Positions 1-7,647 of a stretch of 64,000 nt of DNA are shown here, piece by piece; position 1 is the stretch's first letter; each line of letters opens with the position of its first letter. Under the pieces are notes generated by a model. The model was not told where the DNA came from and made no database searches. It was given only the letters and a program-made list of their open reading frames with translations. This DNA comes from Armatimonadota bacterium (GTDB lineage: Bacteria > Armatimonadota > Zipacnadia > Zipacnadales > UBA11051): positions 1-64,000 of the forward strand of contig JABLXH010000026.1 of the NCBI GenBank assembly GCA_013178155.1, written 5' to 3'. The position numbers and the translations under genes were made by a program.

Positions 1-252
1 GCTTACTTGAAACAACAGAACCATATTGGTCTGGGGCTAGTCTCAATCCCTTGTTCATCAGGGCGGGGGGTACGACCCAGCGGCGAAAACGCGACTTCAC
101 GGGAAGTCGCTGACGCTGCACTTACCATGTCTCAATCCCTTGTTCATCAGGGCGGGGGGTACGACGGACATGGATGAGATCCTAATGGCCGCGCGGGATC
201 GCCACACCGTGGCGAGTCTCAATCCCTTGTTCATCAGGGCGGGGGGTACGAC
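1..252 (-). CRISPR. CRISPR array, leader-proximal end (3 repeats, 2 full spacers, 1 partial)
   Basis: Three identical 37-bp repeats lie at 40-76, 129-165 and 216-252. On the minus strand the repeat begins GTCGTACCCC and ends GGGATTGAGAC. The ATTGAGAC end resembles the 8-nt 5' handle of many type I and III repeats, so the array is read leftwards, away from cas2. Spacers are 52 bp (77-128) and 50 bp (166-215), longer than the usual 35-45 bp of type III arrays. A partial spacer (1-39) shows that the array continues beyond the window. The repeat has only a weak 4-bp internal stem (CCCT/AGGG). The spacer nearest the leader (166-215) should be the newest. Confidence 0.97.
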
Positions 253-298
253 AGTACCCCTACAGATAGCCACCAGCGGCCCCTCAACAGCCACCAGC

Positions 299-327
299 AG
301 CATAGAGTGCGGAAACCCGGTTGTCAA
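299..327 (-). promoter_or_regulatory. Sigma-70-type promoter of the CRISPR array
   Basis: Read on the minus strand there is a perfect TTGACA (322-327), a 17-nt spacer and TATGCT (299-304). Transcription would start near position 292, about 40 nt before the first repeat. The spacer between the boxes contains GGTTTCCGC, the same 9-mer that recurs twice further upstream, so a regulator binding there would directly occlude the promoter. The boxes are read directly; regulation is inferred. Confidence 0.72.
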
Positions 328-410
328 GGGGCGATTTTGCACTCCCGGCTTCGCCGGCCCAATTCCCTCAATCGGCCCCCAGAGGCCCCCAGCGGCCACT
401 CAGTGGCTCT

Positions 411-452
411 GCGGAAACCTACCCCCATTTTCGGCCCTCTGGGGGTTTCCGC
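411..452. other. Inverted repeat between cas2 and the leader
   Basis: GCGGAAACC at 411-419 pairs with GGTTTCCGC at 444-452, a 9-bp stem over a 24-nt loop. An alternative fold pairs 7 bp plus a CCCCC/GGGGG block. It starts 5 nt beyond the cas2 stop codon. It may act as an RNA hairpin ending the cas mRNA, or as a binding site, since the same 9-mer occurs inside the array promoter. Confidence 0.5.
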
Positions 453-457
453 AGCCC

Positions 458-742
458 TCAGATGATGACCACCTCCGGCTCCCACCACGGCTCGGGGCCC
501 ACCTCGGTCAGGCAGATGACCTTGCCCGCACAGGCACTGCACAACGGATACAGCCGCAGACTGTCTTCCTTGCCATCCACGACCCCCAACAGCCGCCGCT
601 GCAGTCGCTCCCGCCCTTCCGCCGTCAAACGCACCTCAAACACCGATTGTTGGACCCGATCGCCATAGTTGTCCAGGATGGCCGCAAAGCGACGCCGGCG
701 GCCATCGTCGGGCGTATCATAGACGACCAGCCAGCGATCCAC
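458..742 (-). CDS. cas2: CRISPR-associated endonuclease Cas2
   Basis: At 94 residues this is the usual size for Cas2, a ferredoxin-fold dimer that bridges two Cas1 dimers in the spacer-integration complex. The N-terminus carries the family motif VVYDTPDD with the conserved Asp at residue 9. The middle shows the pattern RVQQSVFEVRL, typical of the second beta-strand region. It starts 6 bp after the cas1 stop and is the last gene of the operon, next to the leader. Together with cas1 it means this type III system carries its own adaptation genes. No reverse transcriptase is fused or adjacent, so spacers are expected to come from DNA unless another source exists. Confidence 0.96.
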   Translation of the reverse strand: MDRWLVVYDTPDDGRRRRFAAILDNYGDRVQQSVFEVRLTAEGRERLQRRLLGVVDGKEDSLRLYPLCSACAGKVICLTEVGPEPWWEPEVVII

Positions 743-748
743 GGGGCC

Positions 749-1732
749 TCACCGCGCCATCCAGCGCCAGGGTTGCACCCCCGGCTCAGCGCCGCGGTAG
801 ACGCGGGCCAGTTGCTCCAACTGTTGCCGGATCGCCTCGCGGATGGCCAGCTTCTGCAGCACCCGCTCCCACTCGGCGAAGAAGTGTCGAAGGGCGTCGT
901 CCGTCAGATGCAAGCCCCCTTCCGGGTGGGGCTGAAAGTCATCCGAACATAGTATCTTCAGGTTGAACAGTCGCAAGGTCATCCGGTCCACCACCGGGGC
1001 GCGAAAGGGTTCGGCCAGGTCCAGGGCCAGCGCCGGATGGCCGTAGGTTTCCTGATGCAGAAACCCCAGGTAGGGGTCGAACCCCACCGCGTCCAGTTGG
1101 GAGGTGAGCAGGTTGGTCAGCAGGGAGTAGCCCAGGGACAGGGCCGCATTGATTGGGTCGGGTGGCGGGTGTTTCTGGCGCCCCGGGAAGGACAGACCCG
1201 AGGGAGCCAGGAGTTGTGGGAAGACCTTCCAGTACAGTGTCGCCGCCTGACCTTCCAGCCCCAGCAGGGCTGCGATTTCGGTGACCTGCGGCACCCGATC
1301 CGCCAGCACCGAGAGTTCGGCGGCCGCCGCCTCGACCGCCCCCTGCGCCCCCGGCTCATCCAGGGCGTGGCGCAGCAGTACCTGGCACTGGTTATTGATC
1401 TTGGCGGCGGTGATGAGCTTGCTTTGGGTCAGGGCGAAGAGCGGATCGGTCTCGGCGGCGTACTGGGCTCGCCGGAGGTCCAGGTTATTGGCCGTGGGTG
1501 GGGTCAGTTGTCCCAGCAGCCGCCCGTGGCTGTTAATGAGCGCGAACTCGACCCCGCCTCGCAGGAGCTCGCACAAGGCCTGCGTCGTGACCTGGACGCT
1601 GCTGAGCACAACGACGCTCTCGAGGCCCTGGACTTCGACCTCACCCAGCAACCGGTCATCCTTACTGATGACCAGTTGCTGGCCCTCCTTGGTGACCTTC
1701 GCACCCGGTTCGACGACATACAGGACGGGCAT
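749..1732 (-). CDS. cas1: CRISPR-associated integrase Cas1
   Basis: This 327-residue Cas1 is a metal-dependent integrase that inserts spacers at the leader end of the array. The metal-binding residues expected for the family are visible: Glu160 in GLEGQAATLYW, His226 in GFLHQE, and Asp238/Glu241 in LALDLAEPFR. The N-terminal beta-domain and C-terminal helical domain are both present at normal length. It starts 2 bp after the stop of the CARF-HEPN gene and ends 6 bp before cas2, so it is translated as part of the cas operon. Nothing suggests damage. Confidence 0.97.
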   Translation of the reverse strand: MPVLYVVEPGAKVTKEGQQLVISKDDRLLGEVEVQGLESVVVLSSVQVTTQALCELLRGGVEFALINSHGRLLGQLTPPTANNLDLRRAQYAAETDPLFALTQSKLITAAKINNQCQVLLRHALDEPGAQGAVEAAAAELSVLADRVPQVTEIAALLGLEGQAATLYWKVFPQLLAPSGLSFPGRQKHPPPDPINAALSLGYSLLTNLLTSQLDAVGFDPYLGFLHQETYGHPALALDLAEPFRAPVVDRMTLRLFNLKILCSDDFQPHPEGGLHLTDDALRHFFAEWERVLQKLAIREAIRQQLEQLARVYRGAEPGVQPWRWMAR

Positions 1733-1734
1733 GG

Positions 1735-3054
1735 TTACGGGCCGTCCGGGGTAGGGCCGCAGCCGGGCAGGATGGGTAGCGGAGGAATGTCATACTGCGC
1801 CTGTATCTGCTGGTCGGTGAGGCGGGTGACGCGCTCGGCGATGTGCCTGGCGTAGCGGGCGAAGCGTTGGGCCTCCTCCTGGGCCACGGGACGGAAGCCG
1901 TGGACGCTGAACATGTAGTTGCGTTCCTCGAGCACTTTCTCAAAGTCAGGTCGCCACAGGCCCTTCCTGTCCTTATGGCCCAATGGTTCAACCTCCGGCG
2001 CTCCCCACATATGCAGCAGGACGTACCCGGCCACCAGGCCGATCTTTTCGGTCCGGCCGTAGCGGCACTTCCACCGCTGTTCGACCTGCGACGGCACCTT
2101 TGACCAGTCGGGGTCTGAGGTGTCAATGCCGCGCTGCCACAGCCAGATCTGGGCCGCCAGTTCGATGATCCTGTAGTAGAGCAGCACGGCGCCGTCGTAC
2201 TGCCCGCGCTGTTCGCGTCGCCGAGCCGCCAGGAGCATCCAGGCGATCACTTCGGGCCGTGGTTCCGCGGGCTTCTCTCCGCCGTAGACATCGCGCAGAC
2301 GGGTCCACTGATCTGCGGTGTGATTCAGGTCAGCGAGGTAAGGCCGTGCTCCGGCCAGTTGGCGCAGGGTGGCGGCCAAGCGGTCGATCTCGGTCGTCAG
2401 GTCCGAGCGGAAGGGCTCGAAGCGGTCGATCCGGTCGGCCACCGCAGCGAGATCGCGGAGGGCCTGGACCAGGCTGCGCAGAACCAGGTCACCACTCTGG
2501 ATCATATCGAAGATCAGCCGAGCGCCGTGGAAGTCGGTGGCATTGAAGCGGGCAATACCCAGGGCCAGTAGGGGCATCTGGGCACACTCATAGATGCTGT
2601 CGAGAGGCACGATGCGCATGGTCCGCGGGTCAGGCGTGACGCGGCCGTTCTCGTCCCGTTTCGTCTCCACATGCACATACGGCAGGTGCAGACCCAGCGC
2701 CATCCCGGCCATCAGCGCCGCTGCCGACATCCACTTGCGCCCACCGGTGGCGTCGAGGCCTATGTCTGCCGGAGCAACACCGCGTTCGGTAGTCAGCCAG
2801 TAGTAGCCTTCGCGGCACTTCTCGGCCAGAGCTGCAGCCGCGTCGGGCGTGTCTGGTACAGTCAGCAGCCGGAACTTGCTCGGGGGCAGCTCGAAGTGTT
2901 GGACGATGGTGTCCACCTCGCCCTCTGAGGCGGGCGTTCTGGTGGCCAGAAAGACAACGTAGTCCGGCCGCGACTGCTCCAGTGAGAAGACGATCTGTTC
3001 GGACTGGCCACCAACAGTGATCAGCATGCCCCGCGGGGCGGTGTCGTCTCCCAT
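1735..3054 (-). CDS. csm6: CARF-HEPN ribonuclease, Csm6/TIGR02710 type
   Basis: The predicted 439-residue protein matches the TIGR02710/Cas02710 family of CRISPR ancillary proteins. Its N-terminus forms the first Rossmann strand of a CARF domain (MLITVGGQSEQIV). A family block GLDATGGRKWMSAAA follows near residues 100-113. Near the C-terminus RNYMFSVH (Arg378, His385) fits the HEPN RNase motif Rx4-6H. In type III systems such proteins are activated by cyclic oligoadenylate made by Cas10 and then cut RNA. The start at 3054 is chosen over the track start (3078) because AGGAGG lies 9 nt upstream, inside the end of csm4, and the gene then begins 4 bp after the csm4 stop. It sits where csm5 normally lies. 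The csm6 symbol is by analogy. Confidence 0.88.
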   Translation of the reverse strand: MGDDTAPRGMLITVGGQSEQIVFSLEQSRPDYVVFLATRTPASEGEVDTIVQHFELPPSKFRLLTVPDTPDAAAALAEKCREGYYWLTTERGVAPADIGLDATGGRKWMSAAALMAGMALGLHLPYVHVETKRDENGRVTPDPRTMRIVPLDSIYECAQMPLLALGIARFNATDFHGARLIFDMIQSGDLVLRSLVQALRDLAAVADRIDRFEPFRSDLTTEIDRLAATLRQLAGARPYLADLNHTADQWTRLRDVYGGEKPAEPRPEVIAWMLLAARRREQRGQYDGAVLLYYRIIELAAQIWLWQRGIDTSDPDWSKVPSQVEQRWKCRYGRTEKIGLVAGYVLLHMWGAPEVEPLGHKDRKGLWRPDFEKVLEERNYMFSVHGFRPVAQEEAQRFARYARHIAERVTRLTDQQIQAQYDIPPLPILPGCGPTPDGP

Positions 3055-3058
3055 GCGG

Positions 3059-4009
3059 TCAGTCCTCCTGGAAAGCATCTTCCGGCAGCACGCAGGGCAC
3101 AGCCAGTGTGTAGCAGCACTGGATGGCCTCCGGGAGGCCGGGTGCGAGACCGGTCACTGCCCGACCATAGAAAGGCTGGGGCGGGCCGTCAGTCCAAAAG
3201 ACCGCCCCCGGCTCGAACTGGATCAGCGGCCGCTTGAAGGGATTCGCCCCGCCAGCGTTCTCGCCCAGCTTGCCATACTTCAAGCGCACGCGCCACCGTC
3301 CCCGGGTCGGGTCGGTGGCCGCGGGGCAGTAGCTGGAAAGCGAGACGAAACCGTTGGCTTCAGCAAGAGGTGAGAAGCCATCCCAGGGCTGGCAGTCCTG
3401 CACCTCGAAGGCCCCGATGCCCACCGACCGATCGCGCCCGAAGCCCAACAGGGACAGTCCCTCCAGCAGTTCGGCGACGCGCTCGGCCCAGGGCGGCTCC
3501 GCCCGCAGGTAGAGAGAGAGGTAGTCCAGGCCAGGGTCGCGGATGGCCATGAGTTCAGTCTGGAAGAAGGCCCCGCCTTCGGCTTCGCCCCCGGGGCCGG
3601 TGGTGGTCTCCGTGACGCGATTCAGGGAGGCATGGGGCACCTCGAACCGCTCCCAGGGGTCATCATGCCCCTTCCAGGTGGTACCGTTGCCCTGTCGAAT
3701 GGACGCGAAGTCTTCGGCCGTAACGAAGCGGCTTTTGCGGCGCTCGCGCTGCTGCTTGTACTCCTCCTGACTGGCCGCTGCCTGCGCCGCCACGGGCAGA
3801 AAGGGCCGGGGCAACAGGTCACCGGGGAAGCCATCGGACAGGACAAAGGGCGGGCTCCCGTCGCGGAAGGCGGCCAGGAAGTCCTCGAGGCTCACATCCG
3901 GTAGCGCCCCGCGGGCGACCTGCCAGGCCAGGTGCCCAAAGACCGTGTCTGACTGCCACGGCGTGCCGGTCGGGGCCGTCAGGCGGAGGCGGATCCGGTA
4001 GTCTCGCAC
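3059..4009 (-). CDS. csm4: Type III-A Csm4, 5'-handle-binding subunit
   Basis: This 316-residue RAMP protein resembles Csm4, the Cas5-group subunit that binds the crRNA 5' handle and contacts Cas10. The N-terminal stretch APTGTPWQSDTVFGHLAW is characteristic of Csm4, where the GTPWQSDT loop precedes the first helix. The C-terminal half contains glycine-rich RAMP segments such as LLGFGRDRSVGIGAFEV. The start codon is GTG at 4009, 6 bp after the csm3 stop. The length is normal, which argues against fusion with the missing Csm5. Confidence 0.9.
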   Translation of the reverse strand: MRDYRIRLRLTAPTGTPWQSDTVFGHLAWQVARGALPDVSLEDFLAAFRDGSPPFVLSDGFPGDLLPRPFLPVAAQAAASQEEYKQQRERRKSRFVTAEDFASIRQGNGTTWKGHDDPWERFEVPHASLNRVTETTTGPGGEAEGGAFFQTELMAIRDPGLDYLSLYLRAEPPWAERVAELLEGLSLLGFGRDRSVGIGAFEVQDCQPWDGFSPLAEANGFVSLSSYCPAATDPTRGRWRVRLKYGKLGENAGGANPFKRPLIQFEPGAVFWTDGPPQPFYGRAVTGLAPGLPEAIQCCYTLAVPCVLPEDAFQED

Positions 4010-4015
4010 GGGTCC

Positions 4016-4690
4016 CTACCCCGCTTCCGCGAGCTTCCGCAGATGCTCGTGCATGGGTGTGCCGTCTTCGTTGACGATCAGGACCTCGCCATAGCCCCGC
4101 GAGCCGGACCCGCCGAGATAGTGTTTGCTGAGGAGCTCAAACCCCTCTGCGAGAACCTTGTAGTACTTGGGGACATCATCGCCCTCGAAGGTGCGCAGAG
4201 AGAAGGAGAAGTTGAAGTCACTCCCGGCCGGAATGCGCTCCATGACGGCAAGAGCCCCCTTCCTGGCAGCGCCCGTGGTGCGGCTTATGGAGACATGGGT
4301 ACGTATCTCCGAGTCCACACCTGCCCTATCCCAGACGCTCATCGTGTGCTCCGTAGGCTGGCAGTCGCGGAACACCAGCCGGCTCGGAGTGACCGTATTC
4401 GCCGTGCTCCCACACCCAAAAAGCTGGCAGACGGTACACTTACCACAACTGCACGGGCCTCCCTCGTCTAGAGGTTTGTACTCTGGGCTCTGCTGTTCGA
4501 GCAGACAGCGTATCTTACCCTTCACTGATGAGCCCGGCACATACGGTACACGCGTGACCGGATGCCGCAGGATAGGGCCATCAACCTCACCCAACCCGGC
4601 CGTTTCCTCGGATGCTCCGATCCGCAAACCACTACCGAGGACTCTCAGTGTGCCACAGAATCTCTTGATAGCCATGCGCGGTGTGCTCAT
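4016..4690 (-). CDS. csm3: Type III-A Csm3, backbone RAMP and target-RNA nuclease
   Basis: This 224-residue Cas7-group protein forms the repeated backbone of the Csm complex and cuts target RNA every 6 nt. The catalytic Asp of the family is present as Asp37 in EVDGPILR, equivalent to Asp33 in the Streptococcus thermophilus protein. VPYVPGSSVKGKIR and the C-terminal LGGSGSRGYG are classic Csm3 motifs. A cysteine cluster CSCGKCTVCQLFGCG lies in the thumb-side insertion and may bind zinc. It starts 2 bp after csm2. I see no sign of inactivation, so target RNA cleavage should be functional. Confidence 0.95.
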   Translation of the reverse strand: MSTPRMAIKRFCGTLRVLGSGLRIGASEETAGLGEVDGPILRHPVTRVPYVPGSSVKGKIRCLLEQQSPEYKPLDEGGPCSCGKCTVCQLFGCGSTANTVTPSRLVFRDCQPTEHTMSVWDRAGVDSEIRTHVSISRTTGAARKGALAVMERIPAGSDFNFSFSLRTFEGDDVPKYYKVLAEGFELLSKHYLGGSGSRGYGEVLIVNEDGTPMHEHLRKLAEAG

Positions 4691-4692
4691 TG

Positions 4693-5307
4693 TTAAGCTC
4701 TGCTCCTTCGCTCGTTATCAGGTTTGCATTCAAAGTAGCATACCAGGCTTGCCAGGTATTGTAGCAGCCCCAGCATCTCCTCAGGCCTGCTCAGCACTAG
4801 TTCACGGTGCTTGTCAAAGAACTCCTTTACCACAGGTCTGATGAGGCCCCTTCCCAACTGATAGACAATGCGCTCGGTGTAGAAGATTCCGAAGGCTTCC
4901 TTGGCCGCATCAAAGTCATCGCGTCCAGTGCGGATTGGGGCGGTGATCCTCATGAGACTGCTGTGCATGCGCCTAAGCTGAGTCTTCTTCAGGCCTGACT
5001 CATGAAAGACATCGGCCAGCCTCTGCGCCGCCACGAAAAACAGCTCCGGCCTCAGCTTTCCGTCCGCTCCGTAGAAGGTGTCAAAGACGCACTCCGGTGG
5101 GAGCTTGCTGGGCGGCTCCGGGGCACCAGCACTGCCCCCGCGATACGACTGTCCGCCCCCGCGCTGCTTCTGGCTGCACTCGTAGCACAGGTCAAAGTCA
5201 GGTTTCTTGCGGCCACCGCACTGCGGGCACTTCGTGCCATCGGACGCGCCCCCGTCGGACGTGCCACCGAGCTGCTTCCTGATCTCCGGGTTGTCACCAA
5301 GTCTCAT
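4693..5307 (-). CDS. csm2: Type III-A Csm2 with N-terminal zinc-ribbon extension
   Basis: The C-terminal part (about residues 65-195) has the helical pattern of Csm2, the small subunit that lines the inner filament of the Csm complex, including LRRMHSSLMRITAP and LGRGLIRPVVKEFFD. At 204 residues the protein is longer than the usual 120-150. The extra N-terminus carries CPQC at 27-30 and CYEC at 41-44, a spacing typical of a zinc ribbon, followed by a glycine-rich linker. The start overlaps the cas10 stop as ATGA, which supports the long form rather than a later start. What the ribbon binds is unknown; nucleic acid or a partner protein are both possible. Confidence 0.88.
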   Translation of the reverse strand: MRLGDNPEIRKQLGGTSDGGASDGTKCPQCGGRKKPDFDLCYECSQKQRGGGQSYRGGSAGAPEPPSKLPPECVFDTFYGADGKLRPELFFVAAQRLADVFHESGLKKTQLRRMHSSLMRITAPIRTGRDDFDAAKEAFGIFYTERIVYQLGRGLIRPVVKEFFDKHRELVLSRPEEMLGLLQYLASLVCYFECKPDNERRSRA

Positions 5308-7646
5308 GAATGGTCTCTCCCCTCGTTATCGCCGCGGATGCCGTTGAGGGCGTATTCACAGACAAAGCGCAGGTAGGGCATCTCCTGGCTGTCGGGTACT
5401 GACAGCTCTCGCGCCCATTCCAGCGCCTCCGGAGGCGCTTTGTCCCAGTTCCGACGGATGTCATAGACCAGCAACGGCGCGTAACGCAGGTACTGGGCAT
5501 CACAGGTCGCCTGGTACTGCTGGTAGAGACGGGCATAGCCCAGCAACCGCCGGACCTGGGCCCTGCGCAGATCATCATTGCGCAACCAACTCAGGACCTG
5601 CTCGGCCCGAGCCAGCGCCGTGGGCACCAGTTCCCACGACAGGCTGCTGCCGAAGGCCACGAAGCGGTCCTTGCCACATTCATCCTTCCCTTGCTCCAGG
5701 CGTTCGGCGGCCGCCTCCGTGGCCAGCAGCACCGGTGTCTTGTTGCCGACGAGAGCTAGACCCGCCGTCAAGGACCAACTCGCGTTGCCGCACGTGAAGC
5801 GACGGAAGTCCTCGCGCAGGCGCACAGCAAAACGGACTACCTGGTTCCACGGACCGATGACCAGCAGGTCATCGCCGCCCGAATAGACGGTGTAGATGTC
5901 CCCGATGTCCTCTGCCAGCTTCTGCACGTGGCCGGCGAACAAAGCCTCCAGGGACCGTGACAGAGTCGTCAGACGCGACACGGAGCGCCGGTCCTTCTGC
6001 TCTCCGACCTGTAGGCCCTGGCTGAACATCAGACCCAGATTATCGACGTCCGCCTTGAGATACGCGAGGGCTGGACGCCCCGTGCTCTGCTGGGCCAGGT
6101 CCCCAAACTCCATCACGCTTCCGTCGCCGTCCCGCGGCACGTGACGGGCGGTCAGCCCCGAGACGATGGGCTTGTCGGGCTGCTCGCCGCAACCCCCTTC
6201 CAGATCCAGGGCCAGGTAGGCGTTCCTGGGGATGGCGGCCTCGCTTTCGACCAACTTCAGTGTACCAAAGGGCAGGTTGCCCGGCTCGGGCAGGAAGGCG
6301 GCGTAGCGGGAGCCCACCAGCTGCCGTCCGAGCTCTCGCTGGGCTGAACATTTCGCGCAGATGGCGACCATTCGGTCTCGCACTGAAGTGGGCTCACCGG
6401 GGTACAGACCACAGGCGTCACAGAGGTCGCTGGCGTCGCCGGTGGTCAGCGGCGGCATCGCGAAGTTATCGGTCCGCCACTGGCAGTCCTCCTGCAGGGC
6501 TGTGCTTAGCGGGCGCGCCTTGCTGGCCTCCAGTCTCACGGCCAGACGTTCCAGCAAGTCCCCGAAGTCATTGAGTTCCTCGGGCAGTAAGGGCAAGTAG
6601 GCAAGGTGAGGGTGCAACTGGCATCCCAGGTGCGTCTTGACCCAATCGTCGAGTTCGGTCCCAACGTCGCGGATCGTCTGGTGGGCCTGGTCGGTCGCCG
6701 GCAGCAACAGGGTGAACCGCCCGCCCGCAGCCAAGAGGCAGTTGCACAGCGGCAACTGCAGGCGACGAAGGATGTCATGAGCGACATTTTGGACGAGAAG
6801 GCTCACGAACAGAGAGCGAGCTCGCAACTGGCGCGCCAGCCCTCCCGCCCCATGTTTGACGCTGTACAGATACTCCTGGATGCCCCCGCAGTCGCCTGTA
6901 ACGAGCAAGAGATGCTCCTTGCGGTCCCGACGAGCCAGATACAGCGCCGTGGCAATGGCTGCCGTGGCCTTCAGGTGGTCGAAGAGCGAGATGTCGGGGT
7001 AGGTGTTGGTAGCGGCGGGGATGCACCAGGTGTAGTGCTCAAGGACCGACAACGCCCGGTTCAGGAATCCGAGTGGTTCGGCAACTCTGTTGCGGCTCCA
7101 TGCCTCCGTGAAATGCCCCCAGAGGCTTGCGTATTCCTGCGTCAGGTCAGGCGCGTCGCTGCCCGCCTGCTTTGGAGAGAGGCCGCCTGGCGTCAGAGCT
7201 TGCAGAGGTATGAACCACTGCCCTGCCGCGCGAGGCTTGTCCTCCAGTTGCACCTCGTTGGTGATGGCCCGTAGCGGTACACGACGAAAGCTCTGGCCCT
7301 CGCCCTCCTCCAGGTCCTCCCGTTCCATCCCCGAAGACAGGCGGTCCGCTTCCGTTACCAGCCGCTCATCCGGATCATCAGTCGGGCGATGGTGATAGGC
7401 GGCGAGTCGCAAGACCCGCTCCCGGTCCAGCTCTGACGGCAAGTGCTGGAGATACTCCAACGCAAACTGCGCCGTGTACAGGGAGTGCAAGTGGGTGGCG
7501 TACCCACCCGTGCCCGAGGGGCAGATCTGCCCCCGGAGCCCCTCAGCTTCGGGCCCGATCCCCTTGCCCGGGCCGTATGCTCGCTGGCTGAACTTGCCGA
7601 TGTCGTGCAGCATAGCTGCCAGTGCTACTTCGAGGTGCCGTGCCAT
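5304..7646 (-). CDS. cas10: Type III-A Cas10/Csm1, HD nuclease and cyclic oligoadenylate synthase
   Basis: The 780-residue protein is the large subunit of the Csm complex. The N-terminal HD domain has the HD pair at residues 14-15 in MLHDIGKF, implying single-strand DNase activity. A four-cysteine zinc finger (CDAC and CAKC) sits near residues 408-433. The palm domain has an intact SGGDD motif at 590-593, needed to make cyclic oligoadenylates. The track begins 33 codons earlier, but the ATG at 7646 lies 1 bp after the cas6 stop and gives the normal Csm1 N-terminus. The gene overlaps csm2 by ATGA. Both effector outputs, DNA cutting and second messenger, appear intact. Confidence 0.96.
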   Translation of the reverse strand: MARHLEVALAAMLHDIGKFSQRAYGPGKGIGPEAEGLRGQICPSGTGGYATHLHSLYTAQFALEYLQHLPSELDRERVLRLAAYHHRPTDDPDERLVTEADRLSSGMEREDLEEGEGQSFRRVPLRAITNEVQLEDKPRAAGQWFIPLQALTPGGLSPKQAGSDAPDLTQEYASLWGHFTEAWSRNRVAEPLGFLNRALSVLEHYTWCIPAATNTYPDISLFDHLKATAAIATALYLARRDRKEHLLLVTGDCGGIQEYLYSVKHGAGGLARQLRARSLFVSLLVQNVAHDILRRLQLPLCNCLLAAGGRFTLLLPATDQAHQTIRDVGTELDDWVKTHLGCQLHPHLAYLPLLPEELNDFGDLLERLAVRLEASKARPLSTALQEDCQWRTDNFAMPPLTTGDASDLCDACGLYPGEPTSVRDRMVAICAKCSAQRELGRQLVGSRYAAFLPEPGNLPFGTLKLVESEAAIPRNAYLALDLEGGCGEQPDKPIVSGLTARHVPRDGDGSVMEFGDLAQQSTGRPALAYLKADVDNLGLMFSQGLQVGEQKDRRSVSRLTTLSRSLEALFAGHVQKLAEDIGDIYTVYSGGDDLLVIGPWNQVVRFAVRLREDFRRFTCGNASWSLTAGLALVGNKTPVLLATEAAAERLEQGKDECGKDRFVAFGSSLSWELVPTALARAEQVLSWLRNDDLRRAQVRRLLGYARLYQQYQATCDAQYLRYAPLLVYDIRRNWDKAPPEALEWARELSVPDSQEMPYLRFVCEYALNGIRGDNEGRDHS

Positions 7647-7647
7647 C

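Larger units (their letters stand above)
253..457 (-). promoter_or_regulatory. CRISPR leader
   Basis: This 205-bp gap between the cas2 stop and the first repeat lies on the leader side, judged from repeat orientation. It holds a strong promoter (separate entry), the 9-mer GCGGAAACC at 309-317 and 411-419, and its reverse complement at 444-452. The 411-452 pair can fold as a hairpin just after the cas2 stop, but no T-run follows it, so a classical terminator is not supported. A GCTGGTGGCT direct repeat lies between the -10 box and the first repeat. I see no ORF worth calling here. Confidence 0.75.

Noticed and set aside
411-452. Rho-independent terminator after cas2
   Set aside because: The stem is real, but no T-run follows it on the minus strand.
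140-952. 270-residue plus-strand ORF across the CRISPR array and cas2
   Set aside because: It translates the repeats and the antisense of cas2, so it is not a gene.
1735-3078. The gene after csm4 as Csm5
   Set aside because: It has a CARF-type Rossmann start, the TIGR02710 block and a C-terminal HEPN motif, and no RAMP glycine-rich loops.
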